Assembly: GCA_002439875.1 (NCBI GenBank)
Contig: DJQB01000025.1
Location: 1-64,000, forward strand
From: Bacteroidales bacterium UBA6397
GTDB taxonomy: Bacteria; Bacteroidota; Bacteroidia; Bacteroidales; UBA932
Direction: 5' to 3'
Length of the DNA: 64,000 bases
Of the stretch, positions 53,497-61,661 are shown in pieces (within the stretch, counting starts at the first letter, position 1; each line of letters opens with the position of its first letter). Made by a program: the position numbers and the translations under genes. Under the pieces are notes generated by a model. The model searched no databases. It saw only the letters and a list, made by a program, of their open reading frames with translations, and was not told where the DNA came from.

Positions 53497-54747
53497 ATGA
53501 ACGAGAACTTGATAACAAAGGCCTATGAGATGGCCAAAGAGCGTTACGCCGCCATCGGCGTGGACACCGACAAAGCTATAGAACTTCTTGAGAAGACCCC
53601 GATCTCCCTCCAGTGCTGGCAGGCCGACGACGTGATGGGATTCGAGAACGACACCGCGCTTACCGGCGGAATCCAGGCGACAGGCAACTACCCCGGGCGC
53701 GCCCGCGACATCGATGAGTTGCGTGCCGACATCAAGTTCGTTAAGAGCCTTCTGGCCGGAACACAGCGTCTGAACCTGCACGAGATCTACGGGGATTTCC
53801 AAGGCAAGCACGTTGACCGTGACGAGGTTGAGCCGGCCCACTTCCAGAGCTGGATGGAATGGGGTCAGGAGAACGGAATGAAGCTCGACTTCAACTCCAC
53901 TTCCTTCTCGCACCCTAAGAGTGGCGACCTTTCGCTCGCCAACCCTGACAAGTCCATCCGTGATTTCTGGATCGAGCACACAAAGCGCTGCCGCAGGGTA
54001 GCCGACGCGATAGGTAAGTTCCAGGGTGATCCTTGCATCATGAACATCTGGGTTCATGACGGCTCCAAGGACCAGACAGTGGAGCGTCTCCGCTACCGTC
54101 AGATCATGGCTCAGTCCCTGGATGAGATTCTCGCCGAGAACCTGCCTCACATGAAGACCTGTCTTGAGGCGAAACTCTTCGGAATCGGACTTGAGAGCTA
54201 TACGGTCGGCTCACACGACTTTGTGACCGGCTACTGCTCTACCCGCAAGCTCATGTACACCCTCGACACCGGTCACTACGAGCAGACCGAGAACATCAGC
54301 GACATGGTCGCCTCCCTGCTCCTCTTCGTGCCCGAGCTGATGCTCCACACGAGCCGTCCGGTACGTTGGGACTCCGACCACGTCGTAACGATGAACGACC
54401 AGACCCTCGACCTGTTCAAGGAGGTTGTCCGCGCGGACGCCCTTGACCGCACCCACATCGGTCTTGACTACTTCGATGCCTCGATCAACCGCATCGGAGC
54501 CTACATCATCGGCACCCGCGCGACCCAGAAGTGCATGCTCCAGGCATTCCTTGAGCCGCTTGAGACTCTCCGCAAGTACGAGGACGACGGCAAGTACTTC
54601 CAGCGTCTCGCACTCCTTGAGGAGGCAAAGTCTCTTCCGTTCGGAGCCGTCTACGACTACTTCAACCTCAAGAACGGTGTCCCGGTCGGCCAGGACTTCA
54701 TAGCCGCCGTGGAGAAGTACGGGAATGACGTCATCTCCAAGAGATAA
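53497..54747 (+). CDS. rhaA: L-rhamnose isomerase
   Basis: 416 residues, full length. Sequence features of RhaA include ISLQCWQADDVMGFEN, the metal and substrate residues in LDFNSTSFSHPKSGDLSLAN and IWVHDGSKD, and VRWDSDHVVTMND. TIM-barrel metal enzyme (Mn2+/Zn2+) that interconverts L-rhamnose and L-rhamnulose. 89 bases after rhaB in the same direction. Rhamnulose-1-phosphate aldolase (rhaD) and a permease are not found after it; the next gene is unrelated. Confidence 0.97.
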   Translation: MNENLITKAYEMAKERYAAIGVDTDKAIELLEKTPISLQCWQADDVMGFENDTALTGGIQATGNYPGRARDIDELRADIKFVKSLLAGTQRLNLHEIYGDFQGKHVDRDEVEPAHFQSWMEWGQENGMKLDFNSTSFSHPKSGDLSLANPDKSIRDFWIEHTKRCRRVADAIGKFQGDPCIMNIWVHDGSKDQTVERLRYRQIMAQSLDEILAENLPHMKTCLEAKLFGIGLESYTVGSHDFVTGYCSTRKLMYTLDTGHYEQTENISDMVASLLLFVPELMLHTSRPVRWDSDHVVTMNDQTLDLFKEVVRADALDRTHIGLDYFDASINRIGAYIIGTRATQKCMLQAFLEPLETLRKYEDDGKYFQRLALLEEAKSLPFGAVYDYFNLKNGVPVGQDFIAAVEKYGNDVISKR

Positions 54748-54921
54748 ATACTCTCCTACCACTCGTCTTGGCGCACTTAGCAATTATCGTGGCAGGTGAC
54801 ATCCTTATTATCAAGCGATAGAGCATATGTTCCTACCCACGAAAAGCAACCGGAAGACCCATTCAGTCCGCTGACTGCCAGAGGGTTAAGCGCCACGGCA
54901 AAATATTCGGAAACAATCAGC

Positions 54922-54960
54922 CTGGAAACGGTAGCACTTAGCGCTGCCAATCGTTTCCAG
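54922..54960. terminator. Hairpin downstream of rhaA
   Basis: CTGGAAACG (54922-54930) pairs with CGTTTCCAG (54952-54960), with inner GGTAGC/GCTGCC partly pairing. There is no T tract; it may mark the end of the rhaBA unit. The rest of 54748-55039 has no gene. Confidence 0.4.
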
Positions 54961-54964
54961 GGTG

Positions 54965-54995
54965 TTGCTATTCAGGTTTGTAAACACTACCTTTG
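54965..54995 (+). promoter_or_regulatory. Promoter of the AlkD-like gene
   Basis: TTG (54965-54967), 20 bases, TACCTTTG (54988-54995), 45 bases before the ATG at 55040. Confidence 0.6.
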
Positions 54996-55039
54996 TCAGG
55001 TAAAGAGTGTGATCGTCACAACCCGACAGGAAAAACAGC

Positions 55040-55843
55040 ATGAAAGCACATTCATTGAAAGATAAGGGGAAAAGCTCGTCAACACATAATCAGCAGGCGC
55101 AACAGGACACACATATCAGCCACGAAAATGCTAAAGAAGTCGACTCTTTCGTAAAAAGGATAACGACCGAATTGGACGCTCTGCACTCCGAAGAAAAGCG
55201 AGTAGTACTTCCGAGGATTTTCAAATGCGGGGCCGGGGAATATGGCGAAGGCGACCGGTTTCTGGGTGTCGTTGTACCGGATGTCAGGTCAGTGGCGGGA
55301 AAGAATATGTTCGCTTCGCTGACAGAGATTGAGGGGCTGCTGGAGTCTCAGTGGCACGAGGTGCGGCTATGCGGGCTTTTGATTCTGGTGGGGCAATGCC
55401 GGAAGTCGGTTTCAAAGGACGTTTTCGAGTTCTATCTGGCTCACACTGAGAGGATCAACAACTGGGACTTGGTGGATCTGACTGCCCCGGCGATTGTCGG
55501 AGGGTATCTGCTGGGCAGACCGCAGGAGCGTGAGCGAATATATTCATTGGCGGACAGCGAGTCCCTTTGGGAGCGGAGAATAGCCGTGGTCTCTACGTTC
55601 ACTTTCATCCGCAATCGGGAATATGACGACATTTATGCGTTGGCAATCAAGCTGATGCGCCATCCGCATGACCTGATTCACAAGGCTATCGGGTGGATGC
55701 TTCGAGAGGCCGGGAAGCGCGATCAACCAAGGTTGGAATCCTTTCTTGATGAATATGCCACCTCGATGCCGAGAACTATGCTGCGCTACTCCATCGAAAA
55801 GTTCCCGGAAGAGCTTCGTAGGCATTATCTTCAGCTTAGGTAG
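55040..55843 (+). CDS. AlkD-like DNA alkylation-repair protein
   Basis: 267 residues. Residues about 30-265 are helical HEAT-like repeats of the AlkD/AlkC type. The active-site patch of AlkD is visible: Trp and Asp in INNWDLVDLTAP, and another Trp in HKAIGWMLREAGKRD. AlkD excises bulky alkyl purines (3-methyladenine, 7-methylguanine) without flipping the base. A Lys/Gln-rich 30-residue N-terminal tail is extra and probably disordered. It has its own promoter. Not linked to rhaBA by function. Confidence 0.9.
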   Translation: MKAHSLKDKGKSSSTHNQQAQQDTHISHENAKEVDSFVKRITTELDALHSEEKRVVLPRIFKCGAGEYGEGDRFLGVVVPDVRSVAGKNMFASLTEIEGLLESQWHEVRLCGLLILVGQCRKSVSKDVFEFYLAHTERINNWDLVDLTAPAIVGGYLLGRPQERERIYSLADSESLWERRIAVVSTFTFIRNREYDDIYALAIKLMRHPHDLIHKAIGWMLREAGKRDQPRLESFLDEYATSMPRTMLRYSIEKFPEELRRHYLQLR

Positions 55844-55932
55844 AGATCATTCCCATGCGGGCACTTCGACAGAACATCGCAATTGTCATTTGGATGAAAT
55901 AATTGACAAAATCGTTGCTTTTTACAAACTTA

Positions 55933-55964
55933 TTGGCTGATTGGATTAAAAATTGATATCTTTG
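55933..55964 (+). promoter_or_regulatory. Promoter of the outer-membrane barrel gene
   Basis: TTG (55933-55935), 21 bases, TATCTTTG (55957-55964). The ATG at 55999 is 35 bases downstream. Confidence 0.55.
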
Positions 55965-55998
55965 CGGCTGTTAAAAAATTTCAATTCACATTTTGATT

Positions 55999-56634
55999 AT
56001 GAAAAAAATATTTTCAACAATCCTTGCGGCATCCATGATGCTCATCGGAACAGCCGCTCTCGCACAGCCGTCAATCGGCATCGGTTATGTCAACTCTTTC
56101 AACAAGGCCAAGGTCAGCAGCACTACCACAACAACAAACCTCAGCGGATTCTACCTTGGAGGTTCCTACAACATCAACGTCACCGGTGCGCTGAACGTAG
56201 CTCCGGGACTCTACTACACTTTGGTGACAAAGAGTGACGCAGACAGCTTTTTAGGAGCTGTTGACACTAAGGTGGACGCCACAGAGCACTATCTGTCAAT
56301 CCCAGTGATGTTCAACGCCGGACTTCCGCTGACCAATGACATCGTGGGACGCGTATATGCAGGGCCTACACTCGCCTACGGACTGGCCTCAAAGACAAAG
56401 GTGAAAGGTTCAGTGGCCGGCTTCTCTAAAGACGCCACGATCAACAATTACGACGATGACTACAACTACGGACGTTTCGACATCATGCTCGGCGGCGGAG
56501 TGGCCGTTGACTTCTACGACATGGTCCGCTTCAAGATCGGCTACGACTACGGTCTGGTCAACCGCTACACCGGAGACGGTGACGCCACACGCCACAGAAG
56601 CCAGTTCACGGTCGGTGTCGCCTATCTTTTCTGA
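55999..56634 (+). CDS. Small outer-membrane beta-barrel protein
   Basis: 211 residues from the ATG at 55999 (a TTG two codons earlier is less likely). Signal peptide MKKIFSTILAASMMLIGTAA ends near LAQ. The rest alternates hydrophobic and polar residues in about eight strands (SGFYLGGSYNINV, PGLYYTLVTK, EHYLSIPVMFNAGL, RVYAGPTLAYGL, RFDIMLGGGVAVDF, MVRFKIGYDYGL), ending in FTVGVAYLF with a C-terminal aromatic residue. This matches the outer-membrane barrel (OMP_b-brl_2) type. Function unknown; such proteins are often adhesive or structural. Own promoter, own terminator. Confidence 0.9.
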   Translation: MKKIFSTILAASMMLIGTAALAQPSIGIGYVNSFNKAKVSSTTTTTNLSGFYLGGSYNINVTGALNVAPGLYYTLVTKSDADSFLGAVDTKVDATEHYLSIPVMFNAGLPLTNDIVGRVYAGPTLAYGLASKTKVKGSVAGFSKDATINNYDDDYNYGRFDIMLGGGVAVDFYDMVRFKIGYDYGLVNRYTGDGDATRHRSQFTVGVAYLF

Positions 56635-56665
56635 CGCATAATTGCATCTTCAAATTATTATACGA

Positions 56666-56696
56666 AACGGCCGGAGAAAATCTCCGTCCGTTTTTT
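56666..56696 (+). terminator. Terminator of the barrel gene
   Basis: ACGG-CGGAG pairs with CTCCG-CCGT around AAAAT (one internal mismatch on each side), then six T to 56696. Confidence 0.8.
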
Positions 56697-56726
56697 GTTT
56701 TGGATATTGTCAGGGGGGCACTTAGT

Positions 56727-57803
56727 TCATGCACGGGAGAAAAAGTCGGAGAAGAACTTTGCGTACGCATGCCAGGTGTTGCGGGCGATGAAGTCGCGGA
56801 GAATCTCTGGATTGACATGGCGGTCGGATTTGAGGATCTCGATCATCTCGGCCTCCGAGCCATAGACGAAGCAGACATTCTCCCTGGCCAAATCCGCGAA
56901 TGCCCCGACTGCGGGGCCGACCGGATTGCCGCCCATAGCAAGAGTGTCCATCAGGACACCAGAACCTGACACACTTCCAGGCAAATACGGAAAAAGTACA
57001 AAACGAGACAAGTGAACAAGACTCGCAAGTTCTTCGAAGTCAGCGCTTCTGTTTTCAAAGACAATCTTCGAAGGTGTGATGACAGGATAATTGCCGGAAC
57101 CTAATACACTGCACTCAGCCACCGCCTTTTCTATTTCAGAAGCCAACTTAGGATCCTTGCACTTTCCTACGATGCGGACATTCAGGCCGGCGGCCCTGAC
57201 AGAAGGACTTGAAACGAACTCCAGAACTCCTTTGTACGGAAGAATATTCCCCCAGATCAAGATTTCATCTGGTCTGTCCCTGACATCGTTGACAGCGGTC
57301 GCTGAACGGTCGTCGGAAGGATTCCAGACCACAGGATGGCAGATGTAACGAACCTTATCCGGCGAGCAGCCATATTCAGAAAGCAAGCCACGCGCGAACG
57401 ATGCGGTCTCACACGAGTGGGAAATGACGAGGCACGCCTGAATGAGCTGAACCTTCGTCAGCGACCGCGACATCCAGTTTTCCCCCTTGTGCGGACGAGG
57501 GTTATGGAATATGAAGACGATATCCTTGCGCCTGAGCCTCATTACCAGCAAGCTGAACCTCACCATCAGGTACTGCACAAAGGCCAGTTTGTGGAACGCG
57601 ATCGTCTCCACAAAACTGAGCAGGAATATGTCAGCCTTGAACGAGTGCCTCAGAAGTGCCCATCCCTGCGTCAGGTAAGGTTCGTTGCCGGAGTCAAGCA
57701 CATCAAAATAGTCCGCAAGATTCTCTTTCAAAAAGACAAAATAGCGGTTCGGATAGCCGCTCTTGCGGTTGGCCGACGGCGAAACGTAAATCTTTTTTCT
57801 CAT
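56727..57803 (-). CDS. GT-B glycosyltransferase, last gene of the polysaccharide operon
   Basis: 358 residues. MRKKIYVSPSANRKSGYPNR opens an N-terminal half with a long hydrophobic helix (FVQYLMVRFSLLVMRL) that could associate with the membrane. The C-terminal half has ILIWGNILPYKGVLEFVSS and SVSGSGVLMDTLAMGGNPVG, the donor-site pattern of GT-B enzymes related to GT4, although the Ex7E motif is not obvious. It follows the GT2 gene by three bases and ends the operon. Donor and acceptor unknown. Confidence 0.82.
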   Translation of the reverse strand: MRKKIYVSPSANRKSGYPNRYFVFLKENLADYFDVLDSGNEPYLTQGWALLRHSFKADIFLLSFVETIAFHKLAFVQYLMVRFSLLVMRLRRKDIVFIFHNPRPHKGENWMSRSLTKVQLIQACLVISHSCETASFARGLLSEYGCSPDKVRYICHPVVWNPSDDRSATAVNDVRDRPDEILIWGNILPYKGVLEFVSSPSVRAAGLNVRIVGKCKDPKLASEIEKAVAECSVLGSGNYPVITPSKIVFENRSADFEELASLVHLSRFVLFPYLPGSVSGSGVLMDTLAMGGNPVGPAVGAFADLARENVCFVYGSEAEMIEILKSDRHVNPEILRDFIARNTWHAYAKFFSDFFSRA

Positions 57804-57806
57804 CCT

Positions 57807-58655
57807 TTACCTCTTCAGCAATTTTTTCAATGAATATGTCAGATCACCAACCAGAAACTGCCACGCCGGAGTTCCGATGTAGGTTTTGTAATAATACTTC
57901 TCGCTCCTGTACTTGAGCTCGCGGATCCTCACCTTGTCGTAATATTTCCTCGTGGTCGCCCCGTGCTCATGCACAACGGAGACCTCCGGGTAATAATAGA
58001 CCCTCTTCCCTATCCTCTTGAGCCTCTCGGAAAGAATCATTTCCTCAGCATAGAGAAAAGTGTTCGGATCCATCTTCCCGCAAGTGAAATAATCCTTGGC
58101 CTTGACCATGAAGAACGACCCGGAAATCCTGTAATGGAATCCTTCCTGAGCAGTCTGCGAATATTCCTCCCAAAACGGATTTCCTGGCTTTGCGGAAAAC
58201 AGGCTCCTCCAGTAAAGAGCCACATGCCTGTCCCAGAAGCTGATGAACGGCTCCGGACTCTGAAGCCGCCCGTCCAGCCCGATGACCTTAGGTCCCAAAG
58301 CCCCGGCCTCATCCAATGACCTCAACTTATCCGCCATCCGGTCAACCACGTCCGGTCCAAGAAGACGTACGTCGTTGTTGGCAAACAACAGCACATCCGG
58401 ATTGAACTGGTTCAGGGCGACCTCAGCCCCAAGGTTGTTGCCTTTCGCAAAACCGAGATTCTCTTCTGACGGCACCACGAAGACATACTGGTCAGCCCCC
58501 CTGAACGCCTCCAGCAGACGGTCACGGCTGAATTCCGTACTCCCGTTGTCCACGATCACCACTGCATAGTCCGACCTTATCTTAGCAAGTTCCGTCCTCA
58601 CGAACCCGATCGTCTTCTCCTCACTATGGTAGTTTATCACTATAACGCCTATCAT
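57807..58655 (-). CDS. GT2 glycosyltransferase (rhamnosyltransferase-like)
   Basis: 282 residues. GT-A fold: GVIVINYHSEEKTIGFVR, VVIVDNGSTE, ENLGFAKGNNLGA, and the metal-binding NNDVRLLGP (DxD-like). RISGSFFMVKAKDYFTCG and FLYAEEMILSERLKRIGKR carry the catalytic-base region. Members with this YxxEExxL pattern transfer rhamnose or similar sugars in O-antigen synthesis. Four-base overlap with the upstream GT4 gene, three-base gap to the next. Confidence 0.9.
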   Translation of the reverse strand: MIGVIVINYHSEEKTIGFVRTELAKIRSDYAVVIVDNGSTEFSRDRLLEAFRGADQYVFVVPSEENLGFAKGNNLGAEVALNQFNPDVLLFANNDVRLLGPDVVDRMADKLRSLDEAGALGPKVIGLDGRLQSPEPFISFWDRHVALYWRSLFSAKPGNPFWEEYSQTAQEGFHYRISGSFFMVKAKDYFTCGKMDPNTFLYAEEMILSERLKRIGKRVYYYPEVSVVHEHGATTRKYYDKVRIRELKYRSEKYYYKTYIGTPAWQFLVGDLTYSLKKLLKR

Positions 58656-59794
58656 CTTGTCAAATAATTGTAAACACGCATTATCTCACGGCCGTATTCC
58701 TCCTCCGAATAACGTGCTGCAGCATCTTTCTGAGCCTCAAGGACAACGTCAAGCGGCAGAGCGGACGCAAGCATATTCATAAGTTCCGAGCATTCCTCGA
58801 CGGTGTCGAAGAAAAAGCCGTTCCGCCTGTCGGAGATTATCTCCACAGTGCCACCAGACCTTCTGGCGATCACCGGACAGCCATAGAACATCGCCTCAAT
58901 GGTCACTCGCCCGAGACCTTCGAACTCAGAACACATCAGATACGCCGTGGCCTTGGACATCAGCGGCTTGATGTCCGGCACATAGCCAAGAAACCTCACT
59001 CTGTCAGCGACACCTGACTCCTTGGCGACAAGCATCAGTTCGGCCTTTATTTCCTCACGGCAGTTTCCGGTAAAGAGCAACGAATATCCTTTTCCCGCCA
59101 GACCGGACTTTCCAAATGCCTGAATCGCCGTCTCAGGACGTTTCACCGCTCCCATTTCTCCGGCGCAGAACAGGAAATACTTTTCCTTCTCCGTGTCAAG
59201 GACAACATCATCCTTCGATCGGACAGCATCGGGAAAGCAGAACGCATTCTTGTCGTTTCCAAGTCCGAGATGTTCCAGTAAACCTTTGGAAATCAAAATG
59301 ACGGCATCCGAACGGCGGATCTCCCTGTTCCACCTTCTGAACCCGAGGAAAGGCCGTGCGTTCAAGCCAAGGTCAAAATATTCACGAATATGCCAGACAT
59401 GCTTCGCTCCCAGTTTTTCCGCCAGGGTCAGCCCGATGTCGATGACACCCGAGTTGCTGTGCACGATGTCCACGGTCCTGCCGGAAAGAGCCGCGCGCAC
59501 ATCATTGACACACCTGTGGTTGATGAAGGTGTTTGTCACAAGATGAGGAAGGAACCGCACGGTCCTTGTCACCACTCCCCCTCTGTAGGTCAACCGCCTG
59601 AAGGGATGGACAATGCACTCGTAGCCCCGTGACCGGAAAAAGTCTGCCACAGCCCCTTCTGACCTCAACAGGATGATCGGGGTGACATATTCCTTGACTG
59701 ACATGATGAGGTTGTCAAGCGACCGTGATGATCCCCCGACGACATTGTCCTCATGGTTCACGTACAGAACCGTTGTCTTGCAGTTATTTGTCAT
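58652..59794 (-). CDS. GT4 glycosyltransferase
   Basis: 380 residues. N-terminal half includes HEDNVVGGSSRSLDNLIMSV, VDIVHSNSGVIDIGLTLAEK and HVWHIREYFD. The donor site reads FLFCAGEMGAVKRPETAIQA, and CSEFEGLGRVTIEAMFYGCP contains the Ex7E motif. Retaining GT4 enzyme of unknown donor. Four-base overlaps on both sides tie it to the pyruvyltransferase upstream and the GT2 gene downstream. Confidence 0.92.
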   Translation of the reverse strand: MTNNCKTTVLYVNHEDNVVGGSSRSLDNLIMSVKEYVTPIILLRSEGAVADFFRSRGYECIVHPFRRLTYRGGVVTRTVRFLPHLVTNTFINHRCVNDVRAALSGRTVDIVHSNSGVIDIGLTLAEKLGAKHVWHIREYFDLGLNARPFLGFRRWNREIRRSDAVILISKGLLEHLGLGNDKNAFCFPDAVRSKDDVVLDTEKEKYFLFCAGEMGAVKRPETAIQAFGKSGLAGKGYSLLFTGNCREEIKAELMLVAKESGVADRVRFLGYVPDIKPLMSKATAYLMCSEFEGLGRVTIEAMFYGCPVIARRSGGTVEIISDRRNGFFFDTVEECSELMNMLASALPLDVVLEAQKDAAARYSEEEYGREIMRVYNYLTR

Positions 59795-60819
59795 GACATC
59801 GATTCATTAAGAAAATCTACCGACTCCTGCCTTATATCATCCAAGGCCTTATCTATCAAGCCATTGTCCAGAGGCAAGTAGATGGAATCCCAATCCGTTC
59901 CATCTGAGATCCGGTTTTCCAGTCCTACCCTGTGGAGCAAGGACTCCACACGAAGGTTCCGCTTTCCGGATTCCACAACCGACAGAAACTTTTTTCTGAA
60001 TATCAAAGAGAAGGCTGTTCCGTGGAATGATGAGGTAACCACATGTGACGCTCCGGCGAAGTATGAGACAAATTCTTCAGGACCAGCCCACTGTACCATA
60101 TTTTTATACGGTCGGTACGATGCGTTCTTAGAAAGAATCACGAGCCGGAGTCCTTTTTCTTCAGCGACCGAGCGAGCGGCTTTTATCACCAATTCGTCAC
60201 ATAGCATCGGGTAAGCCAAGACATACCCCCCGTCCCAAGACGAACCTGACAAAGACTCCCATTCCCGCCTGCCAAGCATCAAAGTCGGATCCTGGACACA
60301 TTTTACCGGAACCGGAGCGATCGGTGATATCAATTCCCTCAAAGACTCCTCCCTGACGCTTATGGCATGGAATCCTGACAGGCATTTGGCCACATACTCC
60401 ATGTCGGAGAAAGACAGGACATTTGCGCTGGCCGCCCACGCCACTTTCCTCGCCTTGGTCTGGAAATCACCCCAGTAAATCCTGTCAAAGCCACCGGTGA
60501 TTCCCTCGTTCCATATCTGGTCACTTCCGAAAAGCAGGATGTCGAAATCATCGAAAGGCTCTTTTGAGAGTGCCATATGCTTCTTTATGAAATGCCCGAA
60601 GCGACCGTTTCTCACCATTCTGGAGAAGGCTCTGGGCAAAGTCTTCAGCAAGTCCTTTCTGAAGTTCCATGTGGCATAACCATTCTCCACAAACTTGTTG
60701 CGGTAGTCAACCACCCGGACTTCATGTCCCATTGACCGCAAGAACTCCTGCGTGGCGAAAGTCTGCAACATCGCCCCGTAGTTACATGCGTAATGAAATG
60801 TCAGGATTCCTATTCTCAT
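59791..60819 (-). CDS. Polysaccharide pyruvyl transferase family protein
   Basis: 342 residues. GILTFHYACNYGAMLQTFAT at the start, LFGSDQIWNEGITGGFDRIY, and HVVTSSFHGTAFSLIFRKKF are the marks of PF04230 (CsaB/WcaK-like). Family members add a pyruvate ketal from PEP to a sugar of the repeat unit, giving acidic capsule; some only modify. It lies after the SDR (two-base gap) and before a GT4 gene. Confidence 0.93.
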   Translation of the reverse strand: MRIGILTFHYACNYGAMLQTFATQEFLRSMGHEVRVVDYRNKFVENGYATWNFRKDLLKTLPRAFSRMVRNGRFGHFIKKHMALSKEPFDDFDILLFGSDQIWNEGITGGFDRIYWGDFQTKARKVAWAASANVLSFSDMEYVAKCLSGFHAISVREESLRELISPIAPVPVKCVQDPTLMLGRREWESLSGSSWDGGYVLAYPMLCDELVIKAARSVAEEKGLRLVILSKNASYRPYKNMVQWAGPEEFVSYFAGASHVVTSSFHGTAFSLIFRKKFLSVVESGKRNLRVESLLHRVGLENRISDGTDWDSIYLPLDNGLIDKALDDIRQESVDFLNESMS

Positions 60820-60821
60820 AA

Positions 60822-61661
60822 CTACCAGTCACATCTGATATGATTGCCTTCATTGCACGGGATGATGACCCCGTTGATCGACTTGGAAACATCGGAAATC
60901 AAAAAGGCGACCGTCTCGGCTATCTCCTCAGGAAGCAAGACACGTCCTCCTGAAGCCTGCGGACGGTAAAGGTTTCCATTCCTGTCGATTCCTGTCATGT
61001 CCGACACGGTAACCCCGGGAGCCACAGCGTTCACTCTGACCCCATCCTTCAATGTTCTGCGCGCAAGTCCCTGAACAAGACTGCATATCGCCGCCTTTGT
61101 CAGACCATAAGGCTGATCATCACAATAAAGTCCCCTTTCGGAGGTGATGAATATTATGCTGCCATCAGTACCTTCCGCTGACTTGAATCTCTCCAAAAAT
61201 GCCTTGGCAAGAAAATATGGACCCTTCAGGTTTGTGCCGAACTGGGCGTCAAAACTCTCAAATGTGACATTGTAGATGGAACCTTCATGCAATGAGATTC
61301 CCGCGTTGTTGACAAGGACATCAATCCTTCCTCCCAATTTACGCGAACACTCATCCGTAAAAGAAGGTATATTTCCATAATCTGTCACATCAAACACCGA
61401 ATACGCACATCCGCCGAGCTCGGCCGAAGCCTTCTCCAGAGTCTCGGACGATCTGCCGGAAATCAACACATCAGCTCCCTCGGCGACACATTTTTTGGCT
61501 ATGGAGAAGCCCAATCCGCGACCTCCACCGGTAATCAGTATCTTCTTATCCTTCAGCCTTGAAGACGGGGTCAAACAACCGACCTCAACCTTGACGTCCA
61601 CCTCAGGCACACCTTTGAATATGTAGTTTATCGCCCTTGTCAAAGTCTTGCCCATAATCAT
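60822..61661 (-). CDS. Short-chain dehydrogenase/reductase
   Basis: 279 residues. The first 35 residues form an extension (LTRAINYIFKGVPEVDVKVE) before the Rossmann motif ITGGGRGLGFSIAKK (TGxxxGxG). NNAGISLHEG, Ser in IFITSERG, and QPYGLTKAA (YxxxK) give the classical SDR set. Its ATG overlaps the ThDP enzyme's stop (four bases), so the two are translated together and probably act in succession: the SDR may reduce a keto product of the ThDP enzyme, as in branched-sugar pathways. Substrate unknown. Confidence 0.92.
   Translation of the reverse strand: MIMGKTLTRAINYIFKGVPEVDVKVEVGCLTPSSRLKDKKILITGGGRGLGFSIAKKCVAEGADVLISGRSSETLEKASAELGGCAYSVFDVTDYGNIPSFTDECSRKLGGRIDVLVNNAGISLHEGSIYNVTFESFDAQFGTNLKGPYFLAKAFLERFKSAEGTDGSIIFITSERGLYCDDQPYGLTKAAICSLVQGLARRTLKDGVRVNAVAPGVTVSDMTGIDRNGNLYRPQASGGRVLLPEEIAETVAFLISDVSKSINGVIIPCNEGNHIRCDW

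Noticed and set aside
54796..55065. Possible 89-residue protein before the AlkD-like gene
   Set aside because: It runs across a hairpin and the AlkD promoter and overlaps the AlkD start; no homology.
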